Source: Firmicutes bacterium OM04-13BH (GTDB taxonomy: Bacteria > Bacillota > Clostridia > Lachnospirales > Lachnospiraceae). From it: a stretch of DNA of 64,000 bases. The first letter of the stretch is position 1. Each line of letters starts with the position of its first letter. The notes under the pieces were generated by a model. It had not been told where the DNA came from. It did not search any database and worked only from the letters and a program-made list of their open reading frames with translations. Positions 1 through 10,571 of this stretch are shown one piece after another. Both the position numbers and the translations under genes were made by a program. The DNA lies in contig QULP01000008.1 of assembly GCA_003481745.1 (NCBI GenBank), positions 90,230 to 154,229 on the forward strand, in the 5' to 3' direction.

Positions 1-1
1 C

Positions 2-1195
2 TCCTGTGAGACAATTAAAGATAAAAATGGTGAAGTAATCGTAAAAGCAAATCATATGATTACACCAAAACGTGCTGCAAGAATCGTAAATGACGGTGTA
101 AAAGCAGATGGAACTGGCTACGATGCAGTAAAAATCCGTACCATTCTTACCTGTAAATGTCATATTGGTGTCTGCGCAAAATGCTATGGTGCAAACATGG
201 CAACAGGTGAAGCAGTACAGGTTGGTGAATCTGTAGGTATCATTGCTGCTCAGTCTATCGGTGAACCTGGTACACAGCTGACCATGCGTACCTTCCATAA
301 TGGTGGTGTTGCCGGTGGAGATATTACACAGGGTCTTCCTCGTGTCGAGGAGCTTTTTGAAGCAAGAAAGCCAAAAGGTCTTGCGATTATCACAGAAATC
401 AAAGGTATTGCTACCATTAAAGATACTAAGAAGAAACGTGAAATCATTGTTACAGACAACGAAGATGGAAACTCCAAGACTTACCTGATTCCTTATGGCT
501 CCCGTATTAAGATTCAGGATGGACAGGTACTTGAAGCTGGTGATGAACTGACAGAAGGTTCTGTAAATCCACATGATATTCTGAAGATTAAAGGAGTACG
601 TGCCGTTCAGGATTACATGATTCAGGAAGTACAGCGAGTATATCGTCTGCAGGGTGTAGAAATCAATGATAAACATATCGAAGTTATCGTTCGTCAGATG
701 CTGAAGAAGATTCGTATCGAAGATAACGGAGATACAGAATTCCTTCCGGGAACATTAGTTGACGTTCTTGACTTTGAAGAAGAGAACGAAAGACTGATTG
801 AAGAAGGCAAAGAACCGGCAGAAGGAAAACAGGTTATGCTTGGTATTACAAAAGCATCTCTTGCTACAAACTCCTTCCTGTCAGCAGCTTCCTTCCAGGA
901 AACAACAAAAGTTCTGACAGAAGCAGCAATCAAAGGTAAGATTGACCCGTTGATTGGTCTGAAAGAAAATGTTATCATTGGTAAACTGATTCCGGCTGGT
1001 ACAGGTATGAAACAGTATTCCAATATTAAGCTTGATACTGATGAAGAAGAAGTTGAGTTTGACGAAATGGAAGAAAATGAAGACGTAACAGTTGGTGAGG
1101 AAACCACAGAGGATACAGAAGAAACACTTACAGATGCTGTTGATGAAGTAGAACTTTCCGAAGAGGAAGAAGAAGCAGAATTAACAGAAGAGTAA
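2..1195 (+). CDS. rpoC: DNA-directed RNA polymerase subunit beta' (C-terminal part)
   Basis: C-terminal about 397 residues of RNA polymerase beta'; the gene begins outside the window and is open from base 2. The second zinc site is visible: one Cys is encoded at bases 5-7 and the other three lie in [12 protein letters not shown], in the family spacing C-x6-C-x2-C. Next come the conserved [20 protein letters not shown] stretch and the trigger-loop/jaw segment [20 protein letters not shown]. The tail after the core is strongly acidic (runs of Glu/Asp), as in clostridial RpoC. The gene ends in TAA TAA and is followed by a strong terminator, so rpsL is transcribed from its own promoter. Confidence 0.98.
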   Translation, partial: SCETIKDKNGEVIVKANHMITPKRAARIVNDGVKADGTGYDAVKIRTILTCKCHIGVCAKCYGANMATGEAVQVGESVGIIAAQSIGEPGTQLTMRTFHNGGVAGGDITQGLPRVEELFEARKPKGLAIITEIKGIATIKDTKKKREIIVTDNEDGNSKTYLIPYGSRIKIQDGQVLEAGDELTEGSVNPHDILKIKGVRAVQDYMIQEVQRVYRLQGVEINDKHIEVIVRQMLKKIRIEDNGDTEFLPGTLVDVLDFEEENERLIEEGKEPAEGKQVMLGITKASLATNSFLSAASFQETTKVLTEAAIKGKIDPLIGLKENVIIGKLIPAGTGMKQYSNIKLDTDEEEVEFDEMEENEDVTVGEETTEDTEETLTDAVDEVELSEEEEEAELTEE

Positions 1196-1214
1196 TAATA
1201 GTAAGAAAATAAAT

Positions 1215-1264
1215 GCAAAAGACTGTTTTGTCAGATAACTGGCAAAATAGTCTTTTGTTTTTCT
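1215..1264 (+). terminator. Rho-independent terminator of the rpoBC operon
   Basis: CAAAAGACTGTTTTG (1216-1230) pairs with CAAAATAGTCTTTTG (1243-1257) with one mismatch and is followed by a T-rich run. It sits 20 bases after the rpoC stop. Confidence 0.9.
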
Positions 1265-1335
1265 CTTTCATAGACGGATAAATGAGTGTGAGGGTCGGAT
1301 TTTTGAAAGAAAAATAAAAAAAACAAAAAAATACC

Positions 1336-1364
1336 TTGACAGCAACTTTTTCCACAGATATAAT
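1336..1364 (+). promoter_or_regulatory. Sigma-A promoter of the rpsL operon
   Basis: TTGACA (1336-1341), 17-bp spacer, TATAAT (1359-1364): a perfect consensus promoter. It gives a 5' leader of about 125 bases before rpsL. A further TATAAT at 1457-1462 lacks a good -35. Confidence 0.92.
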
Positions 1365-1497
1365 GAGGAGGCGTGCACAGGACTGCGTATTTTTTGTGCG
1401 CGATAAAAAAAGTTTATTCATAAGAATGAATAACTGGCAGCCACTTATTTCTTCTATATAATATGGCAGAAGAAAAATAATACAGGAGGTGAAAGGA

Positions 1498-1911
1498 ATG
1501 CCAACATTCAATCAGTTAGTAAGAAAAGGACGTCAGACTTCCGTTAAAAAGTCTACAGCTCCGGCACTGCAGAAGAGCTTCAACTCTTTACAGAAGAAGA
1601 CAACAGATATGTCTTCTCCACAGAAAAGAGGTGTGTGTACAGCGGTTAAAACTGCTACACCTAAAAAACCTAACTCTGCTCTTAGAAAAATCGCCAGAGT
1701 TCGTCTCTCAAACGGAATCGAGGTAACAAGCTATATCCCAGGTGAAGGACATAACTTACAGGAACATAGCGTTGTTCTTATCCGTGGTGGTAGAGTAAAA
1801 GACTTACCAGGTACAAGATACCACATCATCCGTGGTACATTAGATACCGCAGGCGTTGCAAACAGACGTCAGGCCCGTTCTAAATACGGTGCTAAAAGAC
1901 CGAAAAAATAA
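1498..1911 (+). CDS. rpsL: 30S ribosomal protein S12
   Basis: Ribosomal protein S12 (137 residues) of the decoding centre. It begins [12 protein letters not shown]; the ATG at 1498 follows AGGAGGT at 1484-1490. An in-frame GTG at 1489 overlaps that ribosome binding site and is not the start. The loops [11 protein letters not shown] and [13 protein letters not shown] carry lysine at both positions where changes commonly give streptomycin resistance, so this copy looks streptomycin-sensitive. First gene of the str operon. Confidence 0.98.
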   Translation: MPTFNQLVRKGRQTSVKKSTAPALQKSFNSLQKKTTDMSSPQKRGVCTAVKTATPKKPNSALRKIARVRLSNGIEVTSYIPGEGHNLQEHSVVLIRGGRVKDLPGTRYHIIRGTLDTAGVANRRQARSKYGAKRPKK

Positions 1912-2628
<717 letters not shown>

Positions 2629-2648
2629 TTCAATAGGAGGAAAATCCA

Positions 2649-4769
2649 TTGGCTGGAAGAGAATATCCGTTAGAGAGAACCAGAAACATTGGTATTATGG
2701 CACATATCGATGCCGGTAAGACTACTCTTACAGAGCGTATCTTATACTATACCGGTGTTAACTATAAAATCGGTGATACTCATGAAGGTACTGCTACCAT
2801 GGACTGGATGGAACAGGAACAGGAAAGAGGTATCACAATTACTTCAGCCGCAACAACTTGTCACTGGACTTTACAGGAAAACTGTAAAGCAAAACCAGGT
2901 GCACTGGAACATCGTATCAATATCATTGATACTCCAGGACACGTAGACTTCACAGTAGAAGTTGAACGTTCCTTACGTGTACTTGACGGTGCAGTTGGTG
3001 TATTCTGTGCAAAAGGCGGCGTTGAGCCTCAGTCTGAAAATGTATGGCGTCAGGCAGATACCTACAATGTACCACGTATGGCATTCATCAATAAGATGGA
3101 TATCTTAGGTGCAAACTTCTACAATGCAGTAGATCAGATTAAGACTCGTTTAGGTAAAAACGCAATTTGCCTTCAGTTACCAATCGGTAAAGAAGACGAG
3201 TTCAAAGGAATCATCGACTTATTCGAAATGAAAGCTTACATCTACAATGATGATAAGGGTGAGGATATCACAATCACAGACATTCCTGAAGATATGCAGG
3301 AAGATGCAGAACTGTATCATACAGAACTCATCGAAAAAATCTGTGAATTAGACGATGATTTAATGATGGAATACCTTGAAGGTGAAGAACCTTCTATCGA
3401 TGCATTAAAAGCAGCTCTGAGAAAAGGTACATGTGAATGTGCAGCTGTTCCGGTTTGCTGTGGTTCTGCATACAGAAACAAAGGTGTTCAGAAATTACTG
3501 GATGCAATTCTTGAATTCATGCCAGCTCCTACAGACATCCCGGCTATCAAGGGTGTTGATATGGACGGAAATGAAATTGAGAGACATTCTTCTGATGAAG
3601 AACCATTCTCAGCTTTAGCATTCAAGATTATGGCTGACCCATTCGTTGGTAAGCTTGCATTCTTCCGTGTATATTCAGGTACAATGAACTCCGGTTCTTA
3701 CGTACTGAACGCTACAAAAGGTAAAAAAGAGCGTGTTGGTCGTATCCTTCAGATGCACGCTAACAAGAGACAGGAACTTGATAAAGTTTATTCAGGTGAT
3801 ATCGCAGCTGCTGTTGGTTTCAAAAACACAACAACAGGTGATACAATCTGTGATGAACAGCATCCGGTAATCCTGGAATCCATGGAATTCCCAGAACCAG
3901 TTATCGAGCTTGCTATCGAGCCTAAGACAAAAGCTGGTCAGGGTAAACTGGGTGAAGCTTTAGTAAAACTTGCTGAAGAAGACCCGACATTCCGTGCTCA
4001 TACAGATCAGGAAACTGGTCAGACAATTATCGCTGGTATGGGTGAGCTTCATCTGGATATCATCGTTGACCGTCTGCTTCGTGAATTCAAAGTAGAAGCT
4101 AACGTTGGTGCTCCTCAGGTTGCTTACAAAGAAACCATCACAAAAGCAGTTGACGTTGACAGCAAATATGCAAAACAGTCCGGTGGACGTGGTCAGTACG
4201 GTCACTGTAAAGTTAAATTCGAGCCTATGGATGCCAACGGTGAAGAACTGTACAAGTTTGAATCCACAGTTGTTGGTGGTGCTATTCCGAAGGAATACAT
4301 CCCGGCAGTAGGCGAAGGTATCGAAGAAGCTATGAAAGCTGGTATCCTTGGAGGATTCCCAGTTGTTGGTGTACATGCAAATGTATACGATGGTTCTTAC
4401 CATGAAGTCGACTCCTCTGAAATGGCATTCCACATTGCTGGTTCTTTAGCATTCAAAGATGCTATGCAGAAAGCAGCACCAGTACTTCTTGAGCCAATCA
4501 TGAAAGTCGAAGTAACAACACCGGAAGATTACATGGGTGATGTTATTGGTGATATTAACTCTCGTCGTGGACGTATCGAAGGTATGGACGATATCGGCGG
4601 TGGTAAAATGATTCGTGGATATGTTCCGCTTTCCGAAATGTTCGGATATGCAACAGACCTGCGTTCCAGAACACAGGGTCGTGGTAACTACTCCATGTTC
4701 TTTGAAAAATACGAGCCAGTACCAAAATCCGTACAGGAAAAAGTACTCGCTGGTAAAGCTACAAAATAA
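2649..4769 (+). CDS. fusA: Translation elongation factor G
   Basis: EF-G (706 residues), the GTPase that drives ribosomal translocation. The start is TTG at 2649, supported by TAGGAGG at 2634-2640; the protein begins [28 protein letters not shown] motifs: AHIDAGKTT (P-loop), [12 protein letters not shown]. Domains IV and V follow ([16 protein letters not shown], then [29 protein letters not shown] in fragments). Length is canonical. Third gene of the str operon; the promoter of tuf lies just downstream. Confidence 0.98.
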   Translation: MAGREYPLERTRNIGIMAHIDAGKTTLTERILYYTGVNYKIGDTHEGTATMDWMEQEQERGITITSAATTCHWTLQENCKAKPGALEHRINIIDTPGHVDFTVEVERSLRVLDGAVGVFCAKGGVEPQSENVWRQADTYNVPRMAFINKMDILGANFYNAVDQIKTRLGKNAICLQLPIGKEDEFKGIIDLFEMKAYIYNDDKGEDITITDIPEDMQEDAELYHTELIEKICELDDDLMMEYLEGEEPSIDALKAALRKGTCECAAVPVCCGSAYRNKGVQKLLDAILEFMPAPTDIPAIKGVDMDGNEIERHSSDEEPFSALAFKIMADPFVGKLAFFRVYSGTMNSGSYVLNATKGKKERVGRILQMHANKRQELDKVYSGDIAAAVGFKNTTTGDTICDEQHPVILESMEFPEPVIELAIEPKTKAGQGKLGEALVKLAEEDPTFRAHTDQETGQTIIAGMGELHLDIIVDRLLREFKVEANVGAPQVAYKETITKAVDVDSKYAKQSGGRGQYGHCKVKFEPMDANGEELYKFESTVVGGAIPKEYIPAVGEGIEEAMKAGILGGFPVVGVHANVYDGSYHEVDSSEMAFHIAGSLAFKDAMQKAAPVLLEPIMKVEVTTPEDYMGDVIGDINSRRGRIEGMDDIGGGKMIRGYVPLSEMFGYATDLRSRTQGRGNYSMFFEKYEPVPKSVQEKVLAGKATK

Positions 4770-4795
4770 TCAGTCGTATTTATTGATAAAAAAAC

Positions 4796-4824
4796 TTGCA
4801 AATATCCTTGATTTGCAATATAAT
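4796..4824 (+). promoter_or_regulatory. Promoter of tuf
   Basis: TTGCAA (4796-4801), 17-bp spacer, TATAAT (4819-4824) in the 175-bp fusA-tuf gap. It allows tuf to be expressed above the level of the str operon. No intrinsic terminator is seen after fusA, so read-through is also likely. Confidence 0.85.
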
Positions 4825-4944
4825 CAAGGATAGCAGGTTGAATATATTTTAATATAATATTGGTATATTCCGACGTCTCGTAATGAGGCAGTAAGCAAAC
4901 AAAAATTGCCCGTACGGGGCGCATAAACAAGGAGGACATTCAAA

Positions 4945-6138
4945 ATGGCAAAAGCTAAATTTGAAAGAAGCAAACCGCATTGTAACATTGGTACCATCGG
5001 ACACGTTGACCATGGTAAAACAACATTAACAGCTGCAATCACAAAAGTTCTGGCTGAAAGAGTTGCTGGTAACTCAGCTACAGATTTCGAGAACATTGAT
5101 AAAGCTCCAGAAGAAAGAGAACGTGGTATCACAATTTCTACAGCACACGTTGAATATGAAACAGAACATCGTCACTATGCACACGTTGACTGCCCAGGAC
5201 ATGCCGATTACGTTAAAAACATGATCACAGGTGCTGCTCAGATGGATGGTGCTATCTTAGTTGTAGCTGCAACTGATGGTGTTATGGCTCAGACAAAAGA
5301 ACATATCCTTCTGTCTCGTCAGGTAGGTGTTCCTTACATCGTTGTATTCCTGAACAAATGTGATATGGTTGATGACGAAGAACTTCTTGAACTGGTAGAA
5401 ATGGAAGTTCGTGAACTGTTAGACGAATATGATTTCCCAGGCGATGATACTCCAATCATCAAAGGTTCTGCTCTGAAAGCTCTGGAAGATCCAGCAAGCG
5501 AATGGGGCGACAAAATCATGGAACTTATGGATGCTGTAGACAGCTACATTCCAGACCCACAGCGTGACACAGACAAACCATTCATCATGCCTGTAGAAGA
5601 CGTATTCTCTATCACAGGTCGTGGTACAGTTGCTACTGGTAGAGTAGAAGCTGGTGTTCTTCACGTATCTGAAGAAGTTGAAATCGTTGGTCTGAAAGAA
5701 GAAACACGTAAAGTTGTTGTAACTGGTATTGAAATGTTCCGTAAACTGTTAGACGAAGCTCAGGCTGGTGATAACATCGGTGCACTTCTTCGTGGTGTTC
5801 AGAGAAACGAAATCGAAAGAGGACAGGTTCTTGCTAAACCAGGAACAATCACATGCCATACAAAATTCACAGCTCAGGTTTACGTTCTGACAAAAGATGA
5901 AGGTGGTCGTCATACACCGTTCTTCAACAACTATCGTCCACAGTTCTACTTCAGAACAACAGACGTAACAGGTGTTTGTAACTTACCAGAAGGTACAGAA
6001 ATGTGCATGCCTGGTGATAACGTAGAAATGACAATCGAACTGATTCACCCAATCGCTATGAGCCAGGGTCTTACATTCGCTATCCGTGAAGGTGGACGTA
6101 CTGTAGGATCAGGACGTGTTGCTACAATCATCGAGTAA
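4945..6138 (+). CDS. tuf: Translation elongation factor Tu
   Basis: EF-Tu (397 residues), which delivers aminoacyl-tRNA to the ribosome as the GTP complex. G motifs: [33 protein letters not shown]; domains 2 and 3 are complete, ending [10 protein letters not shown]. The ATG at 4945 follows AAGGAGG. Its last 54 bases lie inside a 55-bp sequence that recurs twice downstream (15280, 31662), so the 3' end of this gene is the attachment site of the integrated elements. Each incoming element restores the reading frame, the stop codon and a terminator, so tuf stays intact. Confidence 0.98.
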   Translation: MAKAKFERSKPHCNIGTIGHVDHGKTTLTAAITKVLAERVAGNSATDFENIDKAPEERERGITISTAHVEYETEHRHYAHVDCPGHADYVKNMITGAAQMDGAILVVAATDGVMAQTKEHILLSRQVGVPYIVVFLNKCDMVDDEELLELVEMEVRELLDEYDFPGDDTPIIKGSALKALEDPASEWGDKIMELMDAVDSYIPDPQRDTDKPFIMPVEDVFSITGRGTVATGRVEAGVLHVSEEVEIVGLKEETRKVVVTGIEMFRKLLDEAQAGDNIGALLRGVQRNEIERGQVLAKPGTITCHTKFTAQVYVLTKDEGGRHTPFFNNYRPQFYFRTTDVTGVCNLPEGTEMCMPGDNVEMTIELIHPIAMSQGLTFAIREGGRTVGSGRVATIIE

Positions 6139-6139
6139 T
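6085..6139 (+). repeat. attL: tuf 3'-end attachment site, copy 1
   Basis: This 55-bp sequence, from CGTGAAGGTGGACG to GAGTAAT, is identical to 15280-15334 and differs at four positions from 31662-31716. It spans the last 18 codons of tuf, including its stop. It marks the left end of the first integrated element. Confidence 0.93.
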
Positions 6140-6195
6140 TATAACTTGATATAAATTGAGTGTCAGGAGTACACTCTGTGTCCAAACGTAAGATA

Positions 6196-6225
6196 CCCCA
6201 GAAACCTTGTGTTTCTGGGGTTTTT
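6196..6225 (+). terminator. tuf terminator, copy 1
   Basis: CCCCAGAAAC (6196-6205), 5-base loop, GTTTCTGGGG (6211-6220), then TTTTT. Terminators of the same type, with the shared upstream segment CCAAACGTAAGATAC, follow the two other att copies (15389, 31825). Confidence 0.93.
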
Positions 6226-6334
6226 CTGTACTCTAAGAAAAGAATTATTCGTAAATTTATCAGATTTGCAATAGCGAAACATTTATCAGCAAGATGAAAT
6301 ACAGATAAATTTATAATTGAAAAATAAGACCAGC

Positions 6335-6355
6335 GGTGCCAAAACGGTGCCAAAA
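6335..6355 (+). repeat. Element 1 left arm-type repeat
   Basis: Two GGTGCC hexamers 11 bases apart (GGTGCCAAAACGGTGCCAA). The same doublet occurs near the other end of this element at 15160-15178 and was not seen in element 2, as expected of integrase arm-binding sites. Confidence 0.6.
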
Positions 6356-6396
6356 AGAAACTCCTGCGAATGTTTGCTATTCACAGGAGTAATTTT

Positions 6397-6879
6397 TTAC
6401 CAGCCTTTGATCTGTTTGATCTGTTCAGCACGTTCCGGATCACGATGATATTGTAGTTTCAGACGGATAGTTTCCACAACTTCCTGTCTGGATTCATCAT
6501 CAAGCTGATAGAACGATGTAAGCAGATTATCTACATCAGGCATACTGTTCTTACCGAAAAGGTACATCAGCGGATACATAGAATTTTTTAAGTAAGTCTT
6601 TACACGACTTGCGTCTAATGCTCCGTTCAAACCGTCTGGAAGTGTAGGATAAATCTCTTCTTCCTTAATTGTGCCAGAAAATGGACTGGCAGAACATATC
6701 TCATTCACATCAATTTGCAATTCATTCGCAAGTCTTAATGCAAAATCAAATCGAATATTGGAATCTTTTTGAATAATTGAATATAAGGTTGTAGCACTGA
6801 TTCCGGTTGCCTTTGCAATTTTGCGGACATTTGTGCCTTTTTCATCAAGATATTTCTTTAAATTTTTACCGTCACCCAT
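6397..6879 (-). CDS. Element 1 HTH (Xre-family) repressor
   Basis: A 160-residue phage-type repressor. The N-terminal HTH (about residues 5-60, KYLDEKGTNVRKIAKATGIS then TTLYSIIQKDSNIRFDFALRLA) is followed by a C-terminal part I do not recognise. The start at 6879 (MGDGKNLKKYL) has AAAGGAGG 5 bases upstream; an ATG six codons earlier precedes that site. It is transcribed away from xis-int; the shared gap holds TACGA operators around the xis promoter, so it probably represses excision and integration genes. The second element has a different repressor at the same position. Confidence 0.85.
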   Translation of the reverse strand: MGDGKNLKKYLDEKGTNVRKIAKATGISATTLYSIIQKDSNIRFDFALRLANELQIDVNEICSASPFSGTIKEEEIYPTLPDGLNGALDASRVKTYLKNSMYPLMYLFGKNSMPDVDNLLTSFYQLDDESRQEVVETIRLKLQYHRDPERAEQIKQIKGW

Positions 6880-6975
6880 AGAATCCTCCTTTTTCATATA
6901 TTAGAAAATTACGAAAAACATAAATCTATAAAATATCATAACACAGACGTGGAATAAAATAAAGAAAAAATAGTG

Positions 6976-7054
6976 TACGAAGTTCGTAAAAATGTGTTTA
7001 CGAAATATTGACAACGATAGAAATACATGATATTATCAATTTACGAAAATCGTA
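6976..7054 (+). promoter_or_regulatory. xis-int promoter flanked by repressor operators
   Basis: Promoter TTGACA (7008-7013), 17-bp spacer, TATTAT (7031-7036). Around it lie the perfect palindrome TACGAAGTTCGTA (6976-6988), a half-site TACGAA (6999-7004) and TACGAAAATCGTA (7042-7054). A further TTACGAAA lies near 6909. This is the expected layout for binding by the divergent repressor. Confidence 0.82.
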
Positions 7055-7111
7055 CAGATATAGAAATACAGTAAACGTATTCTATATCTGGAGAGGAAAG
7101 GAGGAGGCAAT

Positions 7112-7306
7112 ATGGCAAGTTACAATTATATGATGAGTGCTGATGAAGTGGCACAGGAATTAAACTGCTCAAAATCTCATGCCTATAAACTGGTGAAAGC
7201 TATGAATAAAGAATTATCTGCACAGGGATATATTACGATGGCTGGAAGAATACCAAAGGCGTTTTGGGCAAAAAAGATGTATGGCTATGAAATAGCAGGA
7301 AATTAG
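7112..7306 (+). CDS. xis: Excisionase-like HTH protein (element 1)
   Basis: A 64-residue protein with an N-terminal winged-helix/MerR-like HTH (SADEVAQELNCSKSHAYKLV) and a basic C-terminus (IPKAFWAKKMYGY). Small proteins of this kind just upstream of tyrosine integrases act as recombination directionality factors. AAAGGAGG precedes the ATG. The integrase begins 11 bases after its stop. The counterpart at 16309 in element 2 has the same length and the same GYxTxAGxIPxAFWxKKxYGY ending. Confidence 0.82.
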   Translation: MASYNYMMSADEVAQELNCSKSHAYKLVKAMNKELSAQGYITMAGRIPKAFWAKKMYGYEIAGN

Positions 7307-7317
7307 GGAGGATCAAT

Positions 7318-8409
7318 ATGGCTTACAGAGAAAAAGACACAAAAAAATGGACAGCCCAGTGGTTTGAGACAAATGTCATGGGTGAGAAGAAAAAACGCAG
7401 AAAGCGTGGATTTGAAACAAAGCGAGAAGCATTGGAGTTTGAACGAAGCAAAAAGTTGAGCAATGAGCGAAGTATGGATATGAAGCTGAGCGATTTTATT
7501 GAGATTTATTTTTCAGACAAACAAAATGATCTGAAAGATCGAACAATCAAAAATAAAAGATATATGATGCAACAGCATATAGTTCCATATTTTGGAAATC
7601 AGATGATGAGTGAGATCAAGGCTTCGCAGATTATTCAGTGGCAGAATGAAATACAGAAGAAAGGATATTCAGATTCTTATTTGAGAATGATACAGAATCA
7701 GTTGACCAGCCTGTTTACACATGCAGCTAAAATCTATGATCTGCCGGTTAATCCATGCAAGAAAGTGAAACGAATGGGAAATTCAGATTCGAGAAGTTTG
7801 AACTTCTGGACACTGGACGAGTACAAACAGTTTATACAGACAATGGAGCCGGGAACAAGATATTATCTTATGTTTGAGATGTTGTTCTGGACTGGATGCA
7901 GGATCGGGGAGCTGCTTGCGATTACAAAAGCTGATATCAATTTTGAAAAGAATCGGCTTAGTATCAATAAGACTTATTACCGGACAGGAATGCAGGATAT
8001 TATCACAGAACCGAAAACAAAACAGTCCTTTCGGACAATCGAAATTCCGGAATTTCTGAAAGAGGAAATTAAGGAATTTGTAGATGGTCATTACGGAATG
8101 CCGGATACAGAAAGATTATTTCCGGTTGTTCAGGAAGCGGTACAGCATAAGATGAAACGGCAGATTGAGCTGGCAGGAGTGAAGAAAATTCGAGTGCATG
8201 ATATCAGGCACAGCCATGTGGCTTATCTTATTGAGAAAGGTGTGGAACCGTTATTGATTCGGGACAGATTAGGTCATAAAGATATTCGTATAACATTGAA
8301 CACTTATGGACATCTTTATCCAAATCAGCAGAGAAAGATTGCAAATCTTCTGGATAATGAAAATGGAAATGCTGTTACCGGATTGGGAGAAGAAAGAGAT
8401 GAATGTTGA
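7318..8409 (+). CDS. int: Tyrosine site-specific integrase (element 1)
   Basis: A 363-residue integrase of the Tn916/ICE type. An N-terminal arm-binding domain (residues 1-50: KWTAQWFETN...KRGFETKREA) is followed by a SAM-like core-binding domain (about 55-150) and the catalytic domain. The active-site set is complete: R195 (TGCRIGE), a Lys near 233, H294 and R297 (HDIRHSH), H320 (LGH), Y330 (LNTYGH). It catalyses recombination between the element att and the tuf 3' end. The gene lies next to attL and is transcribed inward. It is related to the integrase of element 2 but clearly diverged from it. Confidence 0.96.
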   Translation: MAYREKDTKKWTAQWFETNVMGEKKKRRKRGFETKREALEFERSKKLSNERSMDMKLSDFIEIYFSDKQNDLKDRTIKNKRYMMQQHIVPYFGNQMMSEIKASQIIQWQNEIQKKGYSDSYLRMIQNQLTSLFTHAAKIYDLPVNPCKKVKRMGNSDSRSLNFWTLDEYKQFIQTMEPGTRYYLMFEMLFWTGCRIGELLAITKADINFEKNRLSINKTYYRTGMQDIITEPKTKQSFRTIEIPEFLKEEIKEFVDGHYGMPDTERLFPVVQEAVQHKMKRQIELAGVKKIRVHDIRHSHVAYLIEKGVEPLLIRDRLGHKDIRITLNTYGHLYPNQQRKIANLLDNENGNAVTGLGEERDEC

Positions 8410-8578
8410 AAAGGCAAAAGAAAAAGCCCAGATAAATAATCTGAGCAAGTTCTCTGATAATCAGATTCACTGATATACCATCTTGGCAGATTCAGTATAT
8501 CACGAATCGGGAAATACGACAATTCCCGAATATCTGTTCATCAGAGACTTGCCCGGGAGGGCAAGAGGAGATGATGGA

Positions 8579-9661
8579 ATGAATATGAATGAAAAAAATA
8601 AAATTGAGAATTGTAGAATAGAACCAAAACTGAAACTGATCAATATGGATTCAGTAGAGGTGGAACAGGTAGAATGGCTGCTTTATCCGTTTATTCCTTA
8701 TGGAAAAGTGACCATTATACAGGGAGATCCAGGAGAAGGCAAGACAACGATGGTACTTCAGATTATTGCAAAACTGACCAGAGGAGAGCCGATTCTTCCT
8801 GTTACTGATACAACGAAAACAAAAGAAAAACGAAGTGATGAAGTCGATAGTGAGAATGAAGATTTAGATGCTGAAGATAATATGCAGGAACAGTCTTCTG
8901 TGTCACCTGTAAATGTAATCTATCAGACAGCAGAAGATGGACTTGGAGATACTATCAAACCCAGATTACTTGCTGCAGGTGCAGATTGTTCAAAGGTGAT
9001 GGTGATTGATGACAGTGACCAGCCACTGACAATGGCAGATGTTCGATTGGAAGAAGCAATCGTGCAGACAAAAGCAAAAATGGTTGTCCTTGATCCGATT
9101 CAGGGGTTCCTGGGAGCAAACGTAGACATGCACAGAGCAAATGAGATTAGACCATTGATGAAGCGTATAGCAGTGCTGGCAGAAAAATATCACTGTGCAG
9201 TCATTTTGATTGGTCATATGAATAAAAACAGCAACGGCAAATCTTCTTATCGTGGACTTGGCTCCATTGATTTTCAGGCTGCTGCAAGGAGTGTTCTGAT
9301 TGTCGGGCGAGTTAAGGAAGAACCGGAAGTAAGAGTAGTATGTCATACGAAGAGTTCTCTTGCACCGGAAGGAACGTCCATTGCATTCAGGCTGGATAAG
9401 AATAATGGATTTGAATGGATTGGAGAATATGATATCAGTGCCGACGAACTTCTTAATGGAGATGGAAGAGGACAGAAAAGCCGGAAAGCAAAAGAATTTC
9501 TCCTTGAGATACTGGCAAATGGAGGAATGACACAGAAGAAAATTGCCGAAGAAGCAGAAGCCAGAGGAATTAAAAGTAAAACTCTATGGAACGCCAAACG
9601 GGAACTTGAAATTGATTCCGTAAAGCGTGGAAAGCAATGGTATTGGATGTTGCCAGAATAA
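8579..9661 (+). CDS. RepA-like AAA/RecA-fold ATPase (element 1)
   Basis: A 360-residue hexameric-helicase-type ATPase (AAA_25/RepA family). Walker A is GDPGEGKTT (residues 49-57), Walker B is KMVVLDPIQGFLG, and the sensor region is RGLGSIDFQAAARSVLIV. The C-terminus looks like a winged helix (GGMTQKKIAEEAEARGIKSK). The start at 8579 has AGGAG 8 bases before it. An acidic insertion follows Walker A (about residues 78-110) that the element 2 homologue lacks. It probably serves replication or processing of the excised element. Confidence 0.85.
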   Translation: MNMNEKNKIENCRIEPKLKLINMDSVEVEQVEWLLYPFIPYGKVTIIQGDPGEGKTTMVLQIIAKLTRGEPILPVTDTTKTKEKRSDEVDSENEDLDAEDNMQEQSSVSPVNVIYQTAEDGLGDTIKPRLLAAGADCSKVMVIDDSDQPLTMADVRLEEAIVQTKAKMVVLDPIQGFLGANVDMHRANEIRPLMKRIAVLAEKYHCAVILIGHMNKNSNGKSSYRGLGSIDFQAAARSVLIVGRVKEEPEVRVVCHTKSSLAPEGTSIAFRLDKNNGFEWIGEYDISADELLNGDGRGQKSRKAKEFLLEILANGGMTQKKIAEEAEARGIKSKTLWNAKRELEIDSVKRGKQWYWMLPE

Positions 9662-9728
9662 AAATGGAAGATGGCAAGATTACCATTTCTTAAGAAGAGG
9701 GAATCTTGCTACCTTGAAAGGAGAACAG

Positions 9729-9968
9729 ATGCAAAATAAAAGTGTACAGATTCCATACGAGTTATTCTTTCAGCTCTTGCAATATTTTTTGATGGATAAC
9801 TACGATGGCGAAGAAATAATCCGGTTGGGATTGGAGAAAAAACTGGATGCAATGGTGAATCGTGAAGTATACAGCAAATCCCAAACAGCACCAACGGAAG
9901 AAGAAAGAGAAAAGTTCCGGCAGGAATATCTGGACAGACGGGGAATACCGGAGAACTTTCGATGGTAA
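9729..9968 (+). CDS. Small charged element protein, copy 1
   Basis: A 79-residue protein starting MQNKSVQIPYELF, with AAGGAG ahead of the ATG at 9729. It is conserved in element 2 (18824): both share GLEKKLDAMVNRE and KFRQEYLDR, ending FRW. The N-terminal half resembles proteins that begin with a short segment of the type 'IPEELF', and the C-terminal half is charged and helical. I cannot assign a function. The fixed position between the ATPase and the relaxase suggests a role in element replication or transfer. Confidence 0.7.
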   Translation: MQNKSVQIPYELFFQLLQYFLMDNYDGEEIIRLGLEKKLDAMVNREVYSKSQTAPTEEEREKFRQEYLDRRGIPENFRW

Positions 9969-9990
9969 AGGTTCTTTCTGAACACTTTAT

Positions 9991-10015
9991 TACAGGAGCG
10001 TGTCACGCACCTGTA
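9991..10015. other. Conserved palindromic hairpin, element 1
   Basis: TACAGG-A-GCGTG-T-CACGC-A-CCTGTA: an almost perfect palindrome with one internal mismatch. The same structure is at 19081-19103 in element 2. No T-run follows, so it is not a plain terminator. Together with the flanking 9969-10142 gap it may be a replication or regulatory site. Confidence 0.5.
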
Positions 10016-10142
10016 GATAGCAGACAAGGAGAATGTTGGTAAGGTGTAGTCGGGAGTTGACTGGCGTAGAAGAGAATTTTCAAAAGGGAGCCCTGATTCA
10101 GGGCGCCCCTGCGGAAACGGTAGATGAAAGGAGATTGGCACA

Positions 10143-10370
10143 ATGAGAGAAGGAAGATTAGGATATAACAGTTATAACAAAAGATATGGATTATTATCAT
10201 CAGATCTATGGATTGATACAGGATTTCACTGTGGAGAATGCCTGGAAGTGTTGCTTGATGATGAATGGGTTCAGACCAGAATGGAAATGAATCCTGCAAG
10301 AGAATGGTATCTTGTAGGGACACCGTATTGTGGTGATTTGGAATATATTCGGGCAAGGATACCGGAGTAA
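10143..10370 (+). CDS. DUF5348-type small protein, copy 1
   Basis: A 75-residue protein (MREGRLGYNSYNKRYGLLS then DLWIDTGFHCGECLEVLLDD, ending GTPYCGDLEYIRARIPE). It resembles the DUF5348 family of small beta-rich proteins found in mobilizable elements; function unknown. AAAGGAG precedes the start. Element 2 carries a near-identical copy at 19208. The protein lies directly upstream of the conserved non-coding block that probably holds oriT. Confidence 0.75.
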   Translation: MREGRLGYNSYNKRYGLLSSDLWIDTGFHCGECLEVLLDDEWVQTRMEMNPAREWYLVGTPYCGDLEYIRARIPE

Positions 10371-10380
10371 AGGTCTCTGT

Positions 10381-10571
10381 ACCCCCGGAGGGCGCAAGGG
10401 TACTTTTGATGGACGGTACGGCTGTCGAAAGTGCTTTTGCGTTACTTTTGACAAAAGTAACAAAACCGCCGTATCCGGCGAATATTTCTTTTTATACTAT
10501 AGCTGGCAAAGATACAAATTTATGTGTCATGTCTGGCACTGGTTTTAGAAAGCGGGGTGAGGAATATAACG
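10381..10571 (+). other. Probable oriT / relaxase-upstream block, element 1
   Basis: About 190 non-coding bases, closely matched by 19470-19655 in element 2. It holds a perfect inverted repeat, GTTACTTTTG (10441-10450) and CAAAAGTAAC (10452-10461), then CCGCCGTATCCGGCG and the segment GTCTGGCACTGG. MobV relaxases nick in inverted repeats directly upstream of their own genes, so this is the best oriT candidate. The nick site itself is not identified. Confidence 0.55.

Noticed and set aside
694-1218. 174-residue Ser-rich open frame on the minus strand opposite rpoC
   Set aside because: It mirrors the Glu/Asp-rich end of rpoC on the opposite strand; low-complexity translation and no ribosome binding site.
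3960-4433. 157-residue open frame on the minus strand opposite fusA
   Set aside because: Shadow of fusA codon usage; the plus-strand protein is conserved throughout.
5334-5664. Minus-strand frames opposite tuf
   Set aside because: Shadows of EF-Tu, without ribosome binding sites.
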